A program made the translations under genes and the position numbers. Shown piece by piece: positions 22,452 through 32,770 of a stretch of 64,000 nt of DNA. Below the pieces are notes generated by a model. The model searched no databases. It was not told where the DNA came from and was given only the letters and a program-made list of their open reading frames with translations. The stretch is taken from NCBI GenBank assembly GCA_037951105.1, contig JBAMJV010012437.1:1-64000 (forward strand), in the 5' to 3' direction. The stretch's first letter is position 1, and each line of letters starts with the position of its first letter. Source of the DNA: Echinarachnius parma. Taxonomy: Eukaryota; Echinodermata; Echinoidea; Clypeasteroida; Echinarachniidae.

Positions 22452-22694
22452 CTTTAATGCAGGGATCGCTGGAAGATGCTTCTTCTACCCCGTTGCCCAG
22501 CAGACATGCTCTTGCCTTTAGAACACACAGACTGGTGTAGTTCCTCCCATCTGTCCCACAAACCTCTGGCCCACTGGACTCGGGGCAACTGAGCGGACTG
22601 ATACACCCACAACTCGCCCTGTCACCTGTGACGACGCACTTCTCCCACACTTCACAGTGCGCTGAGTCGCAGGGGGATGGGGGCAACACGATCT
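22452..22694 (-). CDS. Exon 12: follistatin-like/Kazal (FIMAC-like) module
   Basis: Acceptor ccttgcag, donor GTAAGC, phase 1 to 1, 81 codons. Ten cysteines are arranged as a four-Cys follistatin N-lobe (CDSAHCEVWEKC, ASCGC) plus a Kazal lobe (VCGTDGRNYTSLC, ARAC, DPC). VCGTDGRNYTS is the Kazal core. Related domains occur in follistatin, agrin, WFIKKN proteins and the FIMAC modules of complement C6, C7 and factor I. Whether it inhibits proteases or binds TGF-beta ligands cannot be told from sequence alone. Confidence 0.85.
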
Positions 22695-23485
22695 CTGCAA
22701 GGTGTTAATATAAATTATAAAACAGCTTTTGTGAATTCTGAAACGTGATTGGTTAAATCCTGTCATGTGACTATTCATTAAATTTCAACAAACATGCACA
22801 ACCGTGCAAAGCAGGGTGCAACCGGGGTACGTTACTTGTTGCACAACTTTTTGCACGACTGTGACGTCACAATGCTTGTTTACATAGTTCGATCGAAGAC
22901 GATCTTGCGAGAGTGATACAAAATAAGATGGAAAATGCTTAATTTTGTAAATTATCTGTTCTTTAGTAAATAAATCTTAGCAATTTCGTAAATTATATGG
23001 TATGTGGTTTGATATTGGGAAGTCTTGGAATGGGAATGCATACAATTCTTTGATAATTCTCACTTTTAACGGGAACATTTTCGGATTTTCGGCAATTACC
23101 CTTCGATCTGCTAATCTGCAGAGTCAAATTCAGTGAAGCGAGTGCAGAAGTGATGATTAATTTTGTAAATTCCTAAAAAAATTCACACTCTAGAGAGTAG
23201 ATAGACTGGGTTACTAATTGTGGCGAGTCTGTTTACAATAATCCAGCAAAATGAAACAATCCGTGGTTGAGCTAGTTTTATAAAACAAATAATACGACAG
23301 TCTTATTATCGTGCATTGTGTAAATGCATCGACTCTCGGCTTTGTTTGCACTTGGCTTTGCCTCGTGCACATCGCACAGCTAACATAGCCTCGAGTGCAA
23401 TGCATTTACACAATGCACTCTAGACCGTGTATTATTTGTATAGAGATATACATTGTTAGACATATAGCTCGTACGTACACTATAT
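22695..23485. other. Intron with a dispersed repeat
   Basis: 22860-23290 resembles 14200-14600 (same order of motifs, about 430 bp). An imperfect palindrome lies at 23310-23415 (gtgcattgtgtaaatgcatcga ... tgcatttacacaatgcac). No exon recognised. Confidence 0.5.
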
Positions 23486-23489
23486 TTAA

Positions 23490-24241
23490 CCCTATCTTAA
23501 CTGGGGAAGGGGGGTCAATTTGACCCCCCCCCCGACTTATCGCGCGATAATTCTGCAACGCGCACAGATATTGCTGCGCGACTTCATGAGTTTTTCCATT
23601 GAAGTCTTGCGCAACTTTTGAGATCAAATTTGCGACGATCAGATATACCGTTGTAAAGTCACATGACTTTTCGTAAGTGATCGTCGGCCCCAAAATCGCT
23701 AAATTTTGTGATTTGTGTACAAATCCTATGGAAATTGATTTTTTTCCTAGAATACACAAAACCTTCATTTTTTTTCATTCTAATCACTGCAATCATTTAA
23801 TTTTGGGCTAAAAATGGTTGGATAATGGCCCATAATTTATTCCATTGAAAAAACAATAAAAAACATAAGTCGAAAAAACAAAGAAATACATAAGAAATTC
23901 CAAAATCCAAGAAATACATATTAGAATTTTATTTTTTTGGAAAACCTGTTAATTAAGTCATAAAGAATAATCATGCACAAAATTAGCATATTCTGAGCAA
24001 CATTTAGTGATTTACAGACAAAAAGAGGATTTCTGCATAAATTAGCATACTTAACTAATTAATATGCGCATTATTTGCATATTTAACATTGGATCATTTA
24101 AACAAAAAGATGAACGCGTCGCTAATACTTCAATGTACCTCCATGCAAAATTTTGCATGAATCAATTGGGGGGGGGGGGGTCAAATTGCCCCCCCCCCCC
24201 CCAGTAAAAACCTGGTCTGAATTAGCCTTGTTAGAATAGGG
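23490..24241 (+). mobile_element. TTAA-flanked foldback MITE with poly-G/C tracts, copy A
   Basis: TTAA at 23486-23489 and 24242-24245; ends CCCTAT...ATAGGG. G-run then C-run near the left end, and gggggggggg/cccccccccc facing each other at 24170-24202. The interior (acttcatgagtttttccattgaagtc, tttgtgatttgtgtacaaatcc) matches copies at 20715 and 28229. Confidence 0.7.
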
Positions 24242-24245
24242 TTAA

Positions 24246-24942
24246 TAGCTTGCTTTGACTGCTTGTTCAAAAGCCATCACAGGCTACATGATTGGGTATA
24301 ATCTAAAAAACAATAAGAGTGGAATTCTCATCAAAAGGTTAAATTTAACCCGGGTTAAATTTGTATGGAGTGCCACACTGCAAACAATGCGCACTTAAAT
24401 GCGCGCTTGTTGCTAGATATGTGCACTCATCCTTCATAAACGCAACACGAAACCTATGAATAGACCATTGCACCTGACGCTTATTTTTACACTAAACTGG
24501 CAGGAAGAAAGTATGAAAAAAGTGTGTAGAAACTTGAGAATAATCGTTGATTTTGCCAGATTAATTTGACTTTTCATATAAATAACATGTACTCATCTTG
24601 CGGGGAAACCTCCAAACTTCCGCTGTCAAAATCGAGTGTAGAAAACGCTAAAGAAAAAATAAGATAAGTGCCAACGGAGACTATGGTGGCAAAGCAGTAA
24701 CTACCCGGCTTTCCATAAAACAGTTGGTATTTAACCTATTTCTGACGTAAAACGACCCAAAACAACACGTTTTACCACTGTGCTAAATTTAACCTTTTGA
24801 TCAGAATTCCACCCTAAAGGTTCTGAATTCTACATGTCCATGCTTCAAATATAAATTCACATCTTGTTTCAGTTCGAATATACAGTTATTAGTCAGATTT
24901 GAATCAAATTAAACAGTGTGCTAAGAAAGTAAAAACACTTAC
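24246..24942. other. Intron 11-12, part; palindromic repeat remnants
   Basis: The motif gaattctcatcaaaaggttaaatttaac at 24330 recurs inverted at 24782-24810 (aaatttaaccttttgatcagaattcc), so 24329-24812 is a foldback element of about 480 bp. No coding signal was seen. Confidence 0.55.
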
Positions 24943-25119
24943 CTCGACATTCTGGTTCTGTGTGTGACCAAGTCGCATCGTTCAGACACTCAATGGAGAC
25001 GGGCCCTCTTAGTTGGAATCCACGATGACACGAGAACAAGACATTGTCCCCCAAAAGCCTCTGCTGCCCCCCGATCATGTTCCCGTTCGCTGGCGGTGAA
25101 AGCTCCCGGCACTGATAAT
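24943..25119 (-). CDS. Exon 11: sushi/CCP module 8
   Basis: Acceptor catcgattcag, donor GTAAGT, phase 1 to 1, 59 codons. QCRELSPPANG is a classic CCP start (Cys, Pro, Asn-Gly), followed by LFSCHRGFQL, IECLND and PECRG with Trp in ATWSH. This is the most canonical CCP of the set. A decayed partial copy of its 5' end and acceptor lies about 110 bp upstream (25228-25285). Confidence 0.85.
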
Positions 25120-25227
25120 CTGAATCGATGCAGGGGCAAGAATCTTGTCTTAACAGCTGCTATTGGAAGGTAAACAGCTTCACTAATATAATTCTAATAT
25201 TTTTGTTACCATGGAGACTGATAAATA

Positions 25228-25285
25228 TTAGTGTGTCCTGTTCGCAGGCAGTGACCGCTCTCGGCACTGGTTATAAATACAAATG
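25228..25285 (-). pseudogene. Decayed partial duplicate of exon 11 5' end
   Basis: cctgttcgcaggcagtgac and ctcggcactggttat parallel cccgttcgctggcggtgaa and cccggcactgataat at the start of exon 11 (25119 side). Only about 55 bp is retained, including the acceptor region. Confidence 0.5.
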
Positions 25286-25299
25286 AATGCTGGGAGCTA

Positions 25300-26206
25300 G
25301 CCACGGATAGAAATGTTCATGATGGTGATGACAATGACAATAAAATTGATGATAATATTGATGGTCAGAGACGATAATGAAGATGATGACATAGATGACA
25401 AAATGAAAGTAAGAGTGATAATAATGCTAGAACTGTCATCATTAATTAAAAATCATACTTGTGATGGTTACAATGTATATGATATCCATTGTAAATTGTA
25501 TATAGGGACTACTTGAGGGAAATGATAAATGGTCACTGTAGAGTTCACCAATTGACTACGGGAACCGGGTGGGTTGTGTACAAAGTATACGGAAATGTTA
25601 CAATCTCGAAGTGAATGGGTTAAGGGGTCTGTCTAAGGAGCAGACTAAAACTACAAAATACATAGTCTTGGAGCTACCAAAGACCTAGGGAAACCCTCAA
25701 AAAGGCTGAAAATCAGGTATCTTCAGAGTGGCAATCAGGTGTGAAACGGTCTTCTTTTTAAGTGGCACATACCAGTCTTACATTATACATGAGTGCCCCC
25801 CCCCCTCCCCCCGGGATCTATGTAGACAAGTTCCATTGAACTGATTTTCTAGGCAAGGGATCATTTCTGGCGGCCAGTAGCCAACTATATAGGGGCTACT
25901 TTCAACATATTGATTATAACACGAGGGAGTCTAGCATCACAAGAGATGTAACCCTGGTACTACTCTTTGCACAGTCCCAGTGGCATAGGTAGGGGGACCT
26001 TTGGGGAACAAACAATAACAAACAGAAAGGGGAAATCTTTTCAAAATAAACAATATATAGTTACAAAGAGTGTACCCCCAATAATCCTTGTCCCACATTT
26101 AGTCCAACGATACTACAACACTGCACAGACCCCAACATACCCATTTAAGTCAAAATCCCAGTTCCTTTTTAACTAAAAATAACAAAAATACAAATCTCAG
26201 ACTTAC
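25300..26206. other. Intron with a GAT-rich patch and a micro-MITE remnant
   Basis: A degenerate GAT/ATG tract at 25315-25400. A micro-MITE relative (gactacgggaaccgggtgg ... gaatgggttaa) at about 25548-25620. A C-run at 25797-25812. No exon recognised. Confidence 0.5.
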
Positions 26207-26398
26207 GTTCACAAGTAGGCACAGGATGTGACCACTGCCCCAGCACACATGTTATCCTGCTAGATCCCTCCAAGCGGTAGTTGGCATCACACGTGTAGTG
26301 AATAGATTTCCTCATGTAGTACGTCCCTTGTTTCCATTCCATGTCGTAGTCATGGCGCTCTCCATGCAAGGGAATGCCGGGCACCTCACATTCAATGC
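26207..26398 (-). CDS. Exon 10: sushi/CCP module 7
   Basis: Acceptor tttattccag, donor GTAAGT, phase 1 to 1, 64 codons. Cysteines: IECEVPGIP, HYTCDANY, ITCVLGQW and PTCE. VLGQWSHPVPTC fits the CCP consensus. The segment DYDMEWKQGTYYMRKS in the first loop is aromatic-rich and longer than average. Confidence 0.82.
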
Positions 26399-26473
26399 CT
26401 GGAATAAACATCAACATCTAAATATGGGAACTTATTATGATACCAGATTTATGCAAATTAGATCCTCGTTTAA

Positions 26474-27485
26474 CCCTAATCCCACTGGGGGGGGGGGGGG
26501 GGGGGGGAGGGGCCATTTTGGCCCCCCACCCCCTGTCGTTTTTTTTGACGTGCAAACTTCATGCCTTTTTTTTCTCAAGTCTCCCGCATGTTTTGATATA
26601 TAATTCACCCCGGTCAGACATGTAGAACTGATTTTAGAGGTCGATAATTGCTCGACCGTCACACAAAAAATGCAATTTTTGTACAGGTTTCTATGTAATT
26701 CCTATATCCGATGCTATGTAAATTCCAAATCTGTTATAATTGTTACATTGAATTATAATTTGGATTATTTCTTTGTTATTAGTTTAATTCATACACTTCA
26801 GAGATAAATTCTTCTAAAAAAAACAAAACAAACAAACAAACAAAAGAACAATAAATTACATAAGAATGAAAACAATGTGGGTAAATCCGGGAATACTAAT
26901 TTGCATATTTGCATAATTTATGAAAATTAGTCATGTATTTTAATCACCATAAAAAACATGGATATGACACACGCGGTACCCCGGGGTACCGCATTGTGTA
27001 GCGCCATCTTGCGTCCAACCGTACCGCAGCTATTGCGTTGTGCATGCAGTGCAGCGTGCGATTGTATGCACGCTATACCCACAGTACAGCCCTAAAAATT
27101 AAATAAATAATTAAACAAAATGGCAGATTTTCGTCTGGTACCCCGGGGTACCGTTTATGTCATCATATGATGAATTACATCATTTCAAAGTATTTTTTAT
27201 AAAAAACCTGAACAAAACTGTAATTTCTCTTGATTTTAGATGAAAATCACAATTTTCCCCCAAATTCGTCAAAAATTTGCATATTCAAAATTTGAATTAT
27301 TAACAAAAAATATAATGGTCCAATTTTTTGTTTTCCAAAGTCTTATTCTACTTGACTTGTTTTACGTATGCGCCAATTTTCAAGTCAATCTGTCCATTCG
27401 TTGATGAGATATGAGGGGGGGAGCCAAAATGCCCCCCCCTCCACCAGTGGACTCAAGTGATCAAAATAACCCAGTGGGATTAGGG
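26474..27485 (+). mobile_element. TTAA-flanked foldback MITE with poly-G/C tracts, copy B
   Basis: TTAA at 26470-26473 and 27486-27489; ends CCCTAATCCCACTGGG and its complement CCCAGTGGGATTAGGG. G-run facing C-run inside the left end (26487-26532) and again near the right end (27414-27441). The interior carries ggtaccccggggtacc palindromes at 26976-26992 and 27138-27152. Confidence 0.8.
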
Positions 27486-27639
27486 TTAATAATGATCCTC
27501 CAATTAAGGAACATGCCATTTCTCTACATATATTGTGCTACAAGGTGCATGCATCGCACAGGACTTGAAATTTATGTGGAGGTATATAATGTACATAGCA
27601 AATTTATCTTTTATTTTGTACTAAATGTGTGACATATCC

Positions 27640-27705
27640 GGGATCCGAGGGTGAGGGAGGGGTAGGGGGGTGGGGAGGGGTAGCTAGGGACAGGCTGGTT
27701 TCTGC
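27640..27705 (+). other. G-rich tract with quadruplex potential
   Basis: Successive G-runs (gggtgagggaggggtagg, ggggtggggagggg) satisfy the simple four-run pattern. It lies in the intron between exons 9 and 10. Confidence 0.5.
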
Positions 27706-28224
27706 CCCTACTCGGACTCCCTGGGTATAGCATATCCCTAAATAACCTGGCCTGGTTATGGTTAAATGTTATTTTTAATGTTTGTTAACCCATTGCTTAC
27801 GGGAACCGGGTGAGCTACAGGGATTTCAGAATCTCGTATTGAATGAGTAAAACAAGCGTGGCATCTAAATATAGATCTGATGGAATAAGCTGAAATCTAT
27901 CAACCACTGCCCATATTCATGAAACATAACTGGCTTTAATTAGAAGATAAGAGTAAGTATGCAAAAATAATTTCTTTAAGCTGCCGACAAGATTTAACTG
28001 TATACTACCCATAAGCATAACCAGTTAACCATCATCATTGACCACTAAACTCTGTGTTGCTTACTCAGTCTCATCATCCAAATTAAATGTAGATTGAAAC
28101 GAGGTAAGAGGGGTTTGATGGAAATGGGTCAAGAGATGTTTGAATCAAAATATTTCGGACCACAATATGATGCTCCAGTCTGCAAGATGGTATTCATGCT
28201 CAATCTATCATCATTTGCAAAAGT
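27706..28224. other. Intron sequence with a micro-MITE relative
   Basis: ttaacccattgcttacggg at 27785 through gaatgagtaaaa at 27850 is a member of the 72-bp family. The remainder is AT-rich with nothing recognised. Confidence 0.45.
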
Positions 28225-28228
28225 TTAA

Positions 28229-28997
28229 CCCTAACCAGGCCGGGGGGGGGGTGGAATCCACCCCCCCCTCGACTTTTCGCGCGATAATTCCGCAACGCGC
28301 GCAGGTATTGCCGCGCGACTTTATGAGTTTGTTCATTGAAGTCTTGCGCAAACTTTTGAGACCAAATTTGCGACGACCGGGTATACGGTTCTAAAGTCTT
28401 GTGACCTTTTGTAAGTGAGCGTCGGCCCGAAAAATCGCCAAATTTTGTGATTTGCTGTACAAATCCTATGGAAATTGATTTTTTTCCTATAATAGACAAA
28501 ACCTTCATTATTTTTCATTCTAATCACTGCAGTCATTTAATTTTGGGCTAAATGTTGTTGAATAATGGTTAATAATTGATTCCATAACAAAAAATAATAA
28601 AAAAACAAAAGTAAAAAACAAAGAAATACATAAGAAATTCAAAAAACAAAGAAATACATAAGGAATTTTTGGCTGTCGCAATTTTTAATGTTGAAAACCT
28701 GATAATTAGGTCATAAAGAATATTCATGCACAAAATTAGCATATTCTGAGCCATATTTAGTGATTTATTGACAAAAAGGGGATTTTTGCATAAATTTGCA
28801 TAATTAATTTGAAATTGATTTTTTTCAAAAAACTAACAATGCAATCTTGTAGATTATGTCGCAATCTATACTGTGTGCCAAATTTTGTGGCGGCCGCGCG
28901 TTCGTTGACCGAGATCTCAGGGGGGGGGTGGAATCCACCCCCCCCCCCCCCCCTCCCCCGGCTATAGCATAGCCAAAATAACCCGGCCTGGTTAGGG
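28229..28997 (+). mobile_element. TTAA-flanked foldback MITE with poly-G/C tracts, copy C
   Basis: TTAA at 28225-28228 and 28998-29001; ends CCCTAACCAGGCCGGG and CCCGGCCTGGTTAGGG are perfect inverted repeats. The motif ggggtggaatccacccc occurs just inside both ends, so each end can fold on itself. Confidence 0.85.
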
Positions 28998-29001
28998 TTA
29001 A

Positions 29002-29615
29002 GACCACCCTTCCAAAATGCAATAACTCAAGAAAAAACAAAGTTAAACATATTTATTTTTCAGACATACTTTTATTTTCAACGCATTAACCTTTGTATCA
29101 CACTTGAACTGCTCTTTGACATTGTTTCCATGACCACTGTAGTAAACATGTTATGTAATCATTCAATGAGACTAAAGAATGCATTCCAAATTAATTGAAA
29201 TACCCACAAATTCCCAGGTGGTATTAAACTTTTGCAAATGATGGTAGTAACTTGGTTGACATGTGGACAAACCGACGAAAAGTTAATAAAATGTGTTTTC
29301 TGTGATCTGTGATGTGTACAAATTCTATGGTAAATGTATGTCATATAACCAAGAATAAGCCAAAATGTGAAACTGATATTTGCTAACTCATTGCACTGAA
29401 TTTGTAAAAAGTCAAAATGCTCTCATCACAGACCCTCAAATCTGAAACACGTTAGTCATAAATACTGTAATGAAAGAAAAATTAAGGAAATAAAACCGGT
29501 TCCATATTTCATATGGAAATACAAATCAACAAGATACATGATGTGAGAACTGTCAAGAGTACTATAATGTAAGTTGTGTGGATTGCAACCATGTTACTAG
29601 ATCTCTTAAACTTAC
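29002..29615. other. Intron after exon 9, nothing recognised
   Basis: AT-rich, no repeat or exon recognised. Confidence 0.4.
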
Positions 29616-29760
29616 GAGCAAATTCGATCCTAACGGTGTGGCTGATGGGAGTATTCCTGATCCGGCAGGTGAAGTCTCCAGAATCTTCTGCTCTCAGTGG
29701 GTTCAAACGGGCCCTTTGCCAGTATATATAGCCTCCTTGAAAATATGCTATCTTCCGGGT
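29616..29760 (-). CDS. Exon 9: C-terminal half of the immunoglobulin-like domain
   Basis: Acceptor tattgacag, donor GTAAGT, phase 0 to 1, 145 nt. LNPLRAEDSGDFTCRIRN is the Ig E-F signature (Leu, AEDSG, aromatic-x-Cys), followed by a G-strand HTVRIEFA. It joins exon 8 in phase 0 across a 17-kb intron that contains the piggyBac element. A repeat copy (ctagatgaatctgcgact family) starts only about 15 bp upstream of the acceptor. Confidence 0.78.
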
Positions 29761-29776
29761 CTGTCAATAAATCAGA

Positions 29777-30460
29777 GAAAACTAGATGAATCTGCGACTG
29801 CGCGCAGTCCAAAATGATGCTTCTCCTATCACGCAATATTAATAACACGGCAAAATTAACTGCACTGAATTAATTTATTAATTAATTCTGTAAATTCAAT
29901 ATTTGATGGTAATTTTTTAAAGGGGACCACCAGGAAAGAACATCACAAAATTATATGTTTTGGTACCATTTTGTGATATCAAATAGATACCCAACATTTT
30001 GCAAAGGGTTGTGTAATTCATAAACAAAGCAATTAATTACCACCACTTACGGAACCACTATTATTTCCTGGTTCCGATATACCGGTATACCCGGTTGTCG
30101 CATATTTGGTCTCAAAAGTTGCACAAGACTTTTATGAAAAAACTCATTAAGTCGCGCAGCTATACTTGCAACGCGTTGCAGAATTATCACACAAATCGTC
30201 GAGAAGGGGTGGATTTCACCCGCCCCCCGCCCCCCCCCCCCCCCCCCCCTCCCTGGGCCGGGGTTAGGGTTAAATTAATATCTTGATTTGGGACTACAAT
30301 ATAGGACTTGGAGTGACATGCCACTCTTCAGAACAACCTACGTGTAAAAGCTAAAAGGCTGAGGGGTTGTGTCATAAAGATCCCGAGTTGCTTACAGGAA
30401 CCAGGTGGGTTATGGGTTATAGTCTATGGGGATCTCAGAATCTTGAAGGGAACAGGTTAA
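29777..30460. repeat. Intron repeats upstream of exon 9
   Basis: 29777-29870 is a copy of the ctagatggatcttcgactg family. 30095-30272 is a fragment of the TTAA poly-G/C MITE (ctcaaaagttgcacaagac, C-run at 30222-30250, gggttagggttaa). 30380-30460 is a micro-MITE relative. Confidence 0.6.
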
Positions 30461-30783
30461 GTTGGACTTCAATAATATGGTAAGCCATTTTAACATTGGA
30501 ATAGAATATATTCAAAAGTGAAAATGCAAGTATTTTAGATTTGTCATACATTTTACATCAAGAACATGAAATCTCCTTAATATTATTAATGATTTGAATC
30601 AACATTGTATGCATTTTAAAAGAACTTTTACCAACAAAATCCAAGAAACTAAGGGCTTTCCATAATTGTCAAGTCAAATTTAGAAGTAACTTGAACTTAG
30701 GATCTTTGTGAAACACCCCTAGCAACTTTCCTTTTTTCCACAAATATCTCCCACTGTAATACGTTATTGAGCACCATCCTTAA

Positions 30784-30870
30784 CCCGTTTACTACGGGGC
30801 CCGAGAATTCTCGGTTCCCGTGGAGCCTACTCACAGACGGGAACCGAGATTTCTCGGGTCCGAGAAAGGG
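30784..30870 (+). repeat. Left end of piggyBac: TIR and subterminal hairpin
   Basis: CCCGTTTACTACG, then gggcccgagaattctcgg, then after about 20 nt acgggaaccgagatttctc, able to pair with it. Confidence 0.65.
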
Positions 30871-31904
30871 CTAGTTTAATTGCATAAAAATACATCTATT
30901 TTCCTTCTAAATTAAATATAAATTATATGGATACAAACCTTGATCTCTTGGCTACATGCATCTCAATTTTTACCGACTGTAGTTGTGTATTTTTCGTTTT
31001 ATTACAAGTTTAGCATGGAAATGCATGAGTCCTCTTTCAGGATATTCGTATACAAACACATACAAGTGAGTTTATGCAATTTTGACTGGATTTTGGTTTC
31101 GCTGGGTCTATTATTACCTAGAACTGTGTAAGCCGGACATTATGATTTTACAAGCAGCGAATTCCAAACTCGCTCTGTGTATCTTTTGTACACGGCACGC
31201 GCGCACACGTACTTACACAATGAGTGATTTCAAGTTCGGTGTTGGGCTGGTGTTAGAGTGGTGTTACTCCAAGAGCTGCTTAAATCGAGCTCAAAATCAG
31301 CTGTTCGGTTTGGGAGAACCGATACCGATAGTGCTATCGATATCTAAACACCGCCCTAACACCAGCGAAAAAGAACAAAAAGGGTTTAAAATGCCGACGA
31401 AAATGCCGAAACCCTTTTTCAAATCATTTCAATCATTACGTTTATGATACTGCTGTTCATAATTCAGGGTAATCTGAGAAGATAATATGCAGTTATGTCA
31501 GTTAGTAAATGTAAAATCATACCATTTGCATTATTTCTTTTGTTATTAGAATAATTCTAAAGACGTGTCACGAGTGTCATGCGCGAATTTTGACAAATAT
31601 TGATTTGCAGCTGAACAGTGCTATACGCAGCGGAACATTCACTACGCATTACGCCAGAAGTTGCGGCATTCTTAGTCTGCTCGTGGCCGTTAACGGCGTT
31701 GCATGTGCATGCATGAGTGAGTGAGTGAGTGATCAGAGTGAGTTAATAAAACAATGATTGAATTAAATAATTTATAATTACACTAGTTAGTGAATCGGGT
31801 CAATCTATCAATCAATCATTTAATCTAACAATCAATCAATGAGTGAGTGATCAGTATATGATTGAATTAAATAATTTATAATTATGGTGAATGAATCGGG
31901 TCAA

Positions 31905-31907
31905 TCT

Positions 31908-31948
<41 letters not shown>

Positions 31949-31950
31949 CC

Positions 31951-31996
<46 letters not shown>

Positions 31997-31997
31997 T
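31905..31997 (+). repeat. (AATC)n microsatellite
   Basis: About 20 tandem CAAT/AATC units with one interruption near 31948. Related degenerate units lie at 31806-31850. Confidence 0.9.
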
Positions 31998-32399
31998 TAA
32001 TTTAATTATTTGACACACGTCACGGAGCTAGCTACTTGATTACCGAAGTAGTTGGTACGGTAGGACTTTTTCTCGGTCGATTACCCTCCGAAACATTTTA
32101 TTTTATTTGTATATATTTCCAGGAGGTTGCAAAAAAGGCCTTGTCTATATCTAGCTATAGTCCAGTTTATTTCTGACTAGGTCTCCTACTGCCATACTGG
32201 GCCTATGGCTATGCCCAGACGCAGCCAGGCAAGCACGGTCGAACTATAATATAATAATTACATGAATAATTTAAGCAATATTCCATGCAGCATGATATCA
32301 CTATCAGTATCAGTACCAATATATAGAACTAGAGTAGTCTAGTCAAGACCGTAATTGTAATAGCGTCAGTCATGCAGTGCAAGTGGAATAAACAGAGAC

Positions 32400-32770
32400 A
32401 AATGTTTGCTTTACTTTTAGCCTTTAGGTCTAAGGGCAAGGCTTTAATTATGGCTGCCTAAAAGAAAGTATAAGTCTAAGACTGAGTGAAGTCTTTAATT
32501 ATGCTTAGCCTAGCCCTAGCTAGGCTAGGCTAAGTAAGGATTAGCCTTAATTGATAGGCTAGCATGCCGGCCTCGGGGCTAGGTCATAGGTGATGCTAAA
32601 TTGTTAGCCTTAATCTTAATACTCGATCTTAGACTTAGCTTAGCCTTAGCCTTAGCCTAGTACTAGTCTTAGTAGGCCTATCCGACCTGTCAGCTCTTGA
32701 CTAACTAGTTCTCCTAGGACTATGCCTATAATCTAGAACTAGTATAGACTAGGCTACTACATCTACTAGA
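32400..32770. other. CTTAG/CTAG-rich low-complexity stretch
   Basis: An unusual density of CTAG, CTTAG and TAGGC words (agcctagccctagctaggct), without strict periodicity. No gene recognised; the rest of 32.0-34.4 kb is AT-rich piggyBac 5' sequence. Confidence 0.4.
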
